A DNA stretch of 17,748 nt from DASVDE01 sp035558955. Its GTDB lineage: Bacteria > Actinomycetota > Thermoleophilia > Solirubrobacterales > 70-9. Shown here one piece after another: positions 13,463 through 17,748 of this stretch; position 1 is the first letter of the stretch; the number at the start of each line of letters is the position of its first letter. Location: the NCBI GenBank assembly GCA_035558955.1, contig DATMBX010000156.1, positions 1-17,748 on the forward strand. The letters run 5' to 3'. The position numbers and the translations under genes are program-made. The notes beneath the pieces were generated by a model. The model saw only the letters and a list, made by a program, of their open reading frames with translations, was not told where the DNA came from and ran no database searches.

Positions 13463-13671
13463 TGACGAGGCGTCAGCTCGAGGTCGAGGCCGATCGCGCG
13501 CGCGGCATCGATCGCGATCTCCAGCCGCACCGTGGGCTTGCCGCTTTCCAGCTCGCCGATCACACGGCGGTTGACCCCGATCGCGTCGGCGACTTCGGCT
13601 TGGGAGAGGCGCAGCTCGCGGCGGCGGGCACGGAGCCTGCGTCCGTAGTCTCCTGGTGAGCTTGCGATCAT
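13459..13671 (-). CDS. hipB: HipB-like XRE-family antitoxin/repressor
   Basis: This is a 70-residue protein, mostly a single helix-turn-helix: DYGRRLRARRRELRLSQAEV, then the turn and recognition helix IGVNRRVIGELESGKPTVRL and a last helix IAIDAARAIGLDLEL. That is the compact HipB layout. HipB dimers bind hipBA operators and HipA, keeping the kinase inactive. I start it at ATG 13671; upstream in-frame Met codons lie within the repeat-bearing promoter region and encode nothing recognisable. No Shine-Dalgarno is evident. The stop overlaps the hipA start by four bases. Three 11-bp direct repeats upstream (13678-13766) are the likely binding sites. Confidence 0.88.
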   Translation of the reverse strand: MIASSPGDYGRRLRARRRELRLSQAEVADAIGVNRRVIGELESGKPTVRLEIAIDAARAIGLDLELTPRQ

Positions 13672-13677
13672 GAGATC

Positions 13678-13766
13678 GATCGGTAACAGTAGCAGTTCCA
13701 AGGCCGGGAATGGCAGCGATCGGTAACAAACTTTCCTGTATCGCAGCATGGGAGTGATCGGTAACA
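13678..13766. repeat. Three direct repeats GATCGGTAACA upstream of hipB
   Basis: GATCGGTAACA is exact at 13678-13688, 13718-13728 and 13756-13766, spaced 40 and 38 bp, in the 132-bp gap between hipB and the divergent acyl-CoA dehydrogenase gene. Copies 2 and 3 extend to GATCGGTAACAA followed by CTT. The first copy begins 7 bp from the hipB start codon. The site differs from the E. coli HipB operator (TATCC-N8-GGATA). Repressor binding to all three would cover both promoters. Confidence 0.75.
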
Positions 13767-13767
13767 A

Positions 13768-13792
13768 CTTATGCGTTGGCGAAACGCATAAG
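13768..13792. promoter_or_regulatory. 10-bp inverted repeat upstream of the acyl-CoA dehydrogenase
   Basis: CTTATGCGTT (13768-13777) and AACGCATAAG (13783-13792) are perfectly complementary around GGCGA, 11 bp before the ATG at 13804. It could be an operator for a dimeric regulator or a hairpin over the translation start. No T-run follows, so it is not a typical terminator. Confidence 0.55.
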
Positions 13793-13803
13793 CTCCCGCG
13801 CCG

Positions 13804-14946
13804 ATGGACTTCTCCCTGACCGACGAGCAGAGCGACTTCGTCGCCGCGATCCGCGATTTCTGCGCCCGCGAGTGCGGGACCCAGGAGCAGCGCGAGCGGC
13901 TCACCGACGGCTACAGAGAGCACCACAACTTCGACCTCTACAGGCAGATGGCGGAGTTGGGCTGGCTCGGGGTGACGATCCCCGAGGAGTACGGCGGCTC
14001 CGGCGGGGGCATGCTCGACGCCTGCCTCTTCATGGAGGAGACCTCGCGCGGACTGGCCCCGGTCGGCGGCTACGCGACCACCCTGATCGTCGCCGGCGCC
14101 ACCGGCCGCTTTGGCACCGAGGAGCAGAAGAAGGAGATCCTCGGCGGGATCGCGGCCGGCGCGGTCGAGGCGATCGCGATGACCGAGCCCGAGTCCGGCT
14201 CCGACGTCGGCTCGCTCACCACCAAGGCGGAGCGCGTCGACGGCGGCTTCGTCATCAACGGCCAGAAGGTCTTCATCTCCAACGCGCACATCTCCGACCA
14301 CGTCCTCGTCGTCTGCCGCACCACCAGGAGCGAGTCCAAGCACGAGGGGCTGACGATGCTCTGGGTGCCGAGAGGCGCCGCGGGCATGGAGATGAAGTCG
14401 ATCGACACGATGGGCGGGCGCGAGACCAACTACGTCTACTTCACCGACTGCGCAGTCCCCGAGTCGGCGGTGCTCGGCGAGGTTGACCAGGCCTGGACCC
14501 AGCTGATGGCGGGCCTCAACGTTGAGCGGCTGATCCTCGCCGCGACGATGCTCGGCATCGCCCAGCGCGCCTTCGACGACGCCCTCGCCTATGTCAAGGA
14601 GCGCAAGCAGTTCGGCCGTCCGATCGGCTCTTTCCAGGCCCTCCAGCACCGCCTCGCAGACATGGCGACCGAGCTCGAGGCCGCCCGCCTGATGACCCGC
14701 TGGGTCGCCACCCTCACCGACGAGGACCCCGGGCGCATGCTCCCCCGCGAGGCCTCGATGGTGAAGCTCCACGTAACCGAGGTGACCAAGCGCATCACGC
14801 TCGAGGGGATGCAGCTGATGGGCGGCTACGGCTACTCCTCCGAGTACGACATGGAGCGCCTCGTCCGCGCCTCCCTGGTCTCCACCATCTACGGCGGCAC
14901 CTCGGAGATCCAGCGCAACATCATCGCCAAGACCCTCGGCCTCTAA
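13804..14946 (+). CDS. Acyl-CoA dehydrogenase
   Basis: This full-length FAD-dependent acyl-CoA dehydrogenase (380 residues) introduces the alpha-beta double bond in acyl-CoA, as in fatty-acid or branched-chain amino-acid breakdown. Domains in order: N-terminal helical 1-120, middle beta domain with AIAMTEPESGSDVGSL (123-138), which contacts FAD and substrate, and C-terminal helical domain with YVKERKQFGRPIGSFQALQH (263-282). The C-terminal motif is IYGGTSEIQRNI (362-373), with Gly where MCAD/SCAD carry the catalytic Glu (IYEGT). Instead NVERL places Glu241 where LCAD and isovaleryl-CoA dehydrogenase have their base. That favours a long-chain or branched substrate, by inference. No other beta-oxidation gene is near. 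No clear Shine-Dalgarno precedes the ATG. Confidence 0.92.
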   Translation: MDFSLTDEQSDFVAAIRDFCARECGTQEQRERLTDGYREHHNFDLYRQMAELGWLGVTIPEEYGGSGGGMLDACLFMEETSRGLAPVGGYATTLIVAGATGRFGTEEQKKEILGGIAAGAVEAIAMTEPESGSDVGSLTTKAERVDGGFVINGQKVFISNAHISDHVLVVCRTTRSESKHEGLTMLWVPRGAAGMEMKSIDTMGGRETNYVYFTDCAVPESAVLGEVDQAWTQLMAGLNVERLILAATMLGIAQRAFDDALAYVKERKQFGRPIGSFQALQHRLADMATELEAARLMTRWVATLTDEDPGRMLPREASMVKLHVTEVTKRITLEGMQLMGGYGYSSEYDMERLVRASLVSTIYGGTSEIQRNIIAKTLGL

Positions 14947-15109
14947 GGACCTATCCCGATAGGGATCGCACACCTGGGAAGGCCCAGGACACGGCGCGGA
15001 TTCGGCCCCGTCGCAAATCCCACATGGCGCTGCCATGCGGAATTCGCGCCGTGACCGCCCCGCTTGGTCCTGAACCGTCCCAGGCGCACGCCCCTAACGG
15101 GATAGGTCC
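14947..15109. mobile_element. MITE-like inverted-repeat element flanked by TAA
   Basis: The 163-bp segment begins GGACCTATCCCGATAGGG and ends with its complement (14947-14964 against 15092-15109, 17 of 18 matched). Inner blocks pair in order: 14973-14979 with 15078-15084, 14985-14990 with 15067-15072, 14990-15003 with 15040-15053 (one G-U), and CATGGC 15023-15028 with GCCATG 15032-15037. The whole can fold into one long hairpin. TAA flanks both ends (14944-14946, which is also the stop of the dehydrogenase gene, and 15110-15112), as a 3-bp target duplication would. It encodes no protein. It could instead be a large terminator-like structure or a REP/BIME-type repeat. Confidence 0.55.
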
Positions 15110-15264
15110 TAAGCGCGCCGAGGGGAGAGGGCGGGCTAGTCGTGGCGTCCTTCCGGGATGTCGCCGCGACGCCCTGCTCCCAAAAGCGCCCCGGTGCGCG
15201 ACGCGGTCAAGGAGGGCAGGCGCTCGATGACCACGCCGAAAACTACGAGCGCACTCGGACGCCA

Positions 15265-15337
15265 CCCAAAAACACCGCTCCGCTGCGACTTATCCCTGGC
15301 ATACCGGGATAAGTCGCAGCGGAAGCTCTGTTTTGGG
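15265..15337. repeat. Long hairpin with perfect 17-bp stem
   Basis: CCGCTGCGACTTATCCC (15280-15296) and its exact complement (15306-15322) enclose TGGCATACC. The pairing resumes outward at CCCAAAA (15265-15271) and TTTTGGG (15331-15337) after an imperfect stretch. No gene is seen. It may be a second non-autonomous element or an RNA hairpin. Confidence 0.6.
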
Positions 15338-15544
15338 AGAACGAAAACGCGACCGGGGGTGACGCCCGTAGCCTGCCTCGCACGTAGCCTTCGTGCGCAG
15401 AAGCTCGTTGCGCCACCTTCGAGATGGTGTCCCGCTTGGCTTCCGCGGGGCCTCTCTCTCCCAGTCGCAGGAGCGAACCTAGCGCCTCCTTCCCCGCCGC
15501 GCTAGGGGTCGCCAAAGCGGGTTCCCGCAAACTGCGGCGAAAAC
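15338..15544. other. Non-coding stretch, little seen
   Basis: Part of the 587-bp gap between the MITE-like element and rpmG. Apart from a small hairpin CGCACG (15379-15384) with CGTGCG (15392-15397) I see nothing recognisable. Open frames here cross the flanking inverted repeats and match no family I know. Confidence 0.4.
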
Positions 15545-15593
15545 GCGGTGCAACGCTTTGTCCCCCCATACGGAGGACAAAGCGTTGCACCGC
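15545..15593. repeat. Long hairpin with perfect 19-bp stem
   Basis: GCGGTGCAACGCTTTGTCC (15545-15563) and its exact complement (15575-15593) enclose an 11-base loop. It lies about 100 bp upstream of rpmG. It lacks a T-run on either side, so it is not a canonical terminator. It may be a repeat element or part of the rpmG operon leader. Confidence 0.6.
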
Positions 15594-15696
15594 CCGGGGC
15601 GGGTCGCGGCGAGCGCCATCTCGCTATTCTTCGCCCTGCCTCGCGCTTCGGCCCGGGGTTTTCTTCTGTAACGGCCACCTGGATCGACGAGGAGAC

Positions 15697-15861
15697 ATGG
15701 CTCGCGGAGATGTCCGCATCGCGGTGACGCTGGCTTGCGAGGACTGCAAGCGGCGCAACTACCAGACCAACAAGTCCCGGCGCAACTCGCCGGACCGCGT
15801 CGAGCTGCGCAAGTTCTGCCGTTGGTGCAGACGGCACACGCCGCACAAGGAAACGCGGTAG
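15697..15861 (+). CDS. rpmG: 50S ribosomal protein L33
   Basis: This 54-residue protein is the zinc-binding (C+) form of L33: CEDC at 14-17 and CRWC at 41-44 supply four ligands, and NYQTNKSRRNSPDRVELRKF is typical of the family. L33 sits in the large ribosomal subunit near the E site. GAGGAGA lies just before the ATG. The start 15697 gives the usual family length; longer frames upstream run into the hairpin region. It heads the conserved rpmG-secE-nusG-rplK-rplA operon with secE starting 6 bp later. Confidence 0.96.
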   Translation: MARGDVRIAVTLACEDCKRRNYQTNKSRRNSPDRVELRKFCRWCRRHTPHKETR

Positions 15862-15867
15862 CCGGCG

Positions 15868-16383
15868 ATGGCCAAATCCCGCGCACAGCGCAAGGCCGAG
15901 CGGCGGGCGCGCGAGGCGCAGCAGCAGAAAGCCGGCGCCGCGGAGTCCCGCGCCCAGCACGACACGCAGGTGCCGCGCTCCGGCGACATCGCGGAGGTCG
16001 AAGCGGTCGAGGCGGGGATGGCGGCGGGCGCGCCGGAAGCCCAGCTGGAGACCCCGGACGCCCCGACGAAGCCTTCCCGCGCCGAGCGCCGCGCCGAGGA
16101 GAAGCGCGCCAAGGAGGCGGAGAAGCGCAGGCGCGAGGACCAGAAGCGCCAGGAGCGCGAGACGCTCGCCCGCAAGCAGAAGCAGGCGCAGGCGGAGCGC
16201 GGGCGCGGCGGGGTCATCGGCTTCCTCGTCTCCTGCTGGCAAGAGCTGAAGAAAGTCCAGTGGCCCGACCGCGACACGCTGGTCCAGGCGACCGCGGTGA
16301 CGATCATCTTCGTCGTCGTGGCGGCCGCCTACCTCGGCGCTCTGGACGCGGCCTTCAACTTCCTGGTCAAGCGGATCCTCTAG
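15868..16383 (+). CDS. secE: SecE protein translocase subunit with long charged N-terminal extension
   Basis: SecE is the clamp subunit of the SecYEG protein-export channel in the cytoplasmic membrane. The family core is residues 115-171: an amphipathic helix SCWQELKKVQWPDRDTLVQA including the conserved WP, then one membrane helix at about 141-160 (TAVTIIFVVVAAAYLGAL). The first 112 residues are an extra region, with Ala/Arg/Lys/Glu runs at 1-30 and 70-110 that should form charged helices or coiled coil around an acidic, Pro-rich middle. Single-helix SecE proteins are normally about 60-80 residues, though extended forms occur in actinobacteria. No strong Shine-Dalgarno precedes the ATG; its closeness to the rpmG stop suggests coupling. 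Confidence 0.93.
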   Translation: MAKSRAQRKAERRAREAQQQKAGAAESRAQHDTQVPRSGDIAEVEAVEAGMAAGAPEAQLETPDAPTKPSRAERRAEEKRAKEAEKRRREDQKRQERETLARKQKQAQAERGRGGVIGFLVSCWQELKKVQWPDRDTLVQATAVTIIFVVVAAAYLGALDAAFNFLVKRIL

Positions 16384-16409
16384 GGATCCCCGAGAAAGGC
16401 TTCTGAACG

Positions 16410-16931
16410 ATGTATCGCTGGTACGTGATCAACACCTACTCCGGGCACGAGAACAAGGTCAAGCACAACCTCGAGCACCGGGTGCAGACGATGAGCCAGG
16501 ACCGCAACGTGCGCCAGGTCGTCGTCCCCACCGAGCAGGTCTCCGAGATGAAGGACGGGCAGAGAGTCCAGTCGGAGAGACGGACGATGCCCGGCTACGT
16601 CCTGGTCAACATGGAGATGACCGACGACGCTTGGGGACTGGTCAAGAACACCCCCGGGGTCACCGGCTTCGTCGGCTCGCGCAACAAGCCGGTGCCGCTC
16701 TCCAAAGACGAGGTCGACCGCCTGCTGCACCGCGAGACCGCGGAGCGGCCGCGCACCCAGGCCCAGTTCTCGATCGGCGAGTCGGTCAAAGTCATCAGCG
16801 GCCCTCTCTCGGACTTCTCGGGCGAGATCGCCGAGATCAACGAGGACGCGGCCAAACTCAAGGTGCTGGTCTCGATCTTCGGCCGGGAGACCCCGGTCGA
16901 GGTCGGCTACGACCAAGTGAAGAAGATTTAG
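16410..16931 (+). CDS. nusG: Transcription termination/antitermination factor NusG
   Basis: NusG binds RNA polymerase, speeds elongation and links it to Rho or the ribosome. The NGN domain spans about 1-105: MYRWYVINTYSGHENKVKHN at the start, then VVVPTEQVSEMKDGQRVQSE, MPGYVLVNMEM and TPGVTGFVGS. The KOW domain is about 118-173, with GESVKVISGPLSDFSGEIAE. At 173 residues it matches the compact form and lacks the long acidic N-terminal extension many actinobacterial NusG proteins have. GAAAGG lies upstream of the ATG. Position between secE and rplK is canonical. Confidence 0.97.
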   Translation: MYRWYVINTYSGHENKVKHNLEHRVQTMSQDRNVRQVVVPTEQVSEMKDGQRVQSERRTMPGYVLVNMEMTDDAWGLVKNTPGVTGFVGSRNKPVPLSKDEVDRLLHRETAERPRTQAQFSIGESVKVISGPLSDFSGEIAEINEDAAKLKVLVSIFGRETPVEVGYDQVKKI

Positions 16932-16950
16932 AGCTACCCTCCACGACCCG

Positions 16951-17373
16951 ATGGCAAAGAGAGCCCTCACCCTGATCAAGCTGCAGATCCCCGCCGGCGC
17001 CGCCAACCCGGCGCCGCCGGTCGGTCCCGCGCTGGGCCAGCACGGCGTCAACATCATGGACTTCTGCAGAGCGTTCAACGCGCAGACCCAGCAGGAGGGC
17101 GGCACGATCATCCCGGTGGAGATCACCGTCTACGAAGACCGCTCCTTCACCTTCATCACCAAGACGCCGCCCGCCGCGGTCCTCATAAAGGAGGCGATCG
17201 GGATCGACAAGGGCTCCGGCGAGCCCCACATCAACAAGGTGGGGACGATCAGCATGGCCCAGGTGCGCCAGATCGCCGAGCGCAAGATGCCCGACCTCAA
17301 CGCCAACGACCTCGACGCGGCGTCGAGAATCATCGCCGGCACCGCCCGCTCGATGGGCGTAGACGTCAAGTAG
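16951..17373 (+). CDS. rplK: 50S ribosomal protein L11
   Basis: L11 binds the GTPase-associated region of 23S rRNA and helps elongation factors and RelA act on the ribosome. Length (140) and motifs are standard: the proline-rich switch PAGAANPAPPVGPALGQHG at 14-32, the N-terminal domain to about residue 72, and the rRNA-binding C-terminal domain with NKVGTISMAQVRQIAERKM and DLNANDLDAASRIIAGTARS. Starts 19 bp after nusG. The Shine-Dalgarno of rplA overlaps its stop codon. Confidence 0.98.
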   Translation: MAKRALTLIKLQIPAGAANPAPPVGPALGQHGVNIMDFCRAFNAQTQQEGGTIIPVEITVYEDRSFTFITKTPPAAVLIKEAIGIDKGSGEPHINKVGTISMAQVRQIAERKMPDLNANDLDAASRIIAGTARSMGVDVK

Positions 17374-17383
17374 GAGAAGACTT

Positions 17384-17748
17384 ATGGCTCATGGGAAACG
17401 CTACCGCCGGCAGAGCGAGAAGGTCCAGAGCGACAACTCCTATCCGCCCGCCGAGGCGGTGTCCCTGCTGAAGGAGACCGCCAGCGCCGGCTTCGACGAG
17501 ACGGTCGAGATGCACGTGCGGCTCGGGGTCAACGTCCGCCACGCCGAGGAGCAGCTGCGCGGCACCCTGGCGCTGCCCCACGGCCTCGGCAAAGACGTGA
17601 CGATCGCGGTCTTCGCCCAGGGACAGCAGGCGCGCGACGCCGAGGCGGCGGGCGCCGACTTCGTCGGGGGCGACGACCTCGCCAAGAGAGTCGAGGAGGG
17701 CTGGACCGAGTTCGACGTGGCGATCTCGACCCCGGACATGATGGGGAC
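17384..17748 (+). CDS. rplA: 50S ribosomal protein L1 (partial, runs off the window)
   Basis: The first 121 codons of rplA are present; the family has about 230 residues, so roughly half is beyond the window. MAHGKRYRRQSEKV, FDETVEMHVRLGVNVRHAEE, LRGTLALPHGLGK and EGWTEFDVAISTPDMMG are diagnostic of L1. L1 forms the ribosomal L1 stalk and, in many bacteria, represses its own operon mRNA. GGAGA at 17373-17377 overlaps the rplK stop and lies six bases before the ATG. Confidence 0.97.
   Translation, partial: MAHGKRYRRQSEKVQSDNSYPPAEAVSLLKETASAGFDETVEMHVRLGVNVRHAEEQLRGTLALPHGLGKDVTIAVFAQGQQARDAEAAGADFVGGDDLAKRVEEGWTEFDVAISTPDMMG

Noticed and set aside
12062..13465. Plus-strand frame of 467 codons opposite hipA
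   Set aside because: It overlaps the tRNA and is antisense to a well-conserved kinase.
13672..15036. Minus-strand frame extending hipB upstream through the dehydrogenase gene
   Set aside because: Everything before Met at 13671 is antisense to the acyl-CoA dehydrogenase or lies in the repeat region; only the last 70 residues look like HipB.
15158..15505. Frames of about 115 codons on both strands in the gap before rpmG
   Set aside because: They run through the long inverted repeats, have no recognisable domain and no good ribosome site.
1..17748. CRISPR array, insertion sequence transposase or integrase
   Set aside because: No regular repeat-spacer array and no recombinase motif were seen on either strand.

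Overview
The window is high-GC bacterial chromosome, most likely from an actinomycete of the Thermoleophilia/Solirubrobacterales type. The basis is the rpmG-secE-nusG-rplK-rplA order, a cluster of TetR regulators sharing an N-terminal 'LPxGRHxLPREF...NQRER' signature, and secreted Cys-containing proteins of a style I associate with that lineage. No marker in the window fixes the taxon, so this is inference.

Layout. 1-1500: a secreted Fn3-like protein, visibly richer in A/T than the rest, behind a leader of about 200 nt dense in inverted repeats, ending at a 15-bp hairpin that can act as a bidirectional terminator. 1518-3290: an XRE-ImmA/IrrE regulator-peptidase divergent from a small DnaJ-type zinc-ribbon protein, followed by what looks like a VapB antitoxin remnant. 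3288-11993: a TetR island with ten TetR ligand-binding domains and nine helix-turn-helix domains in about 8.7 kb. It is interrupted only by a small secreted helical protein and a DUF1778-GNAT (TacAT-like) toxin-antitoxin pair. The island looks built by duplication: gene pair 4100/4811 is mirrored by 9835/10599. It contains a double-TetR fusion (10599-11993) and a 'headless' TetR lacking its DNA-binding domain (7713-8195).

12047-13792: tRNA-Thr(GGT), a second copy of the tRNA 3' end 123 bp away (attachment-site-like), then a hipBA module on the minus strand with three 11-bp direct repeats upstream. 13804-14946: an acyl-CoA dehydrogenase. 14947-15696: a 750-bp non-coding stretch with a 163-bp MITE-like inverted-repeat element flanked by TAA and two more long hairpins. 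15697-end: conserved core operon L33-SecE-NusG-L11-L1, with L1 cut by the window edge.

How the genes work together. The right end is housekeeping (translation, protein export, transcription elongation). The middle is an accessory and regulatory zone. The GRH-type TetRs at 4100 and 9835 have promoters placing the start of transcription at or next to the start codon (leaderless), and the one at 8212 shows only a matching -10. The TA operator inverted repeat sits between -35 and -10, which fits autoregulation. The best candidates for something new are the TetR fusion/headless pair, the structured leader at 129-330, and the hairpin-rich intergenic region after the acyl-CoA dehydrogenase gene.
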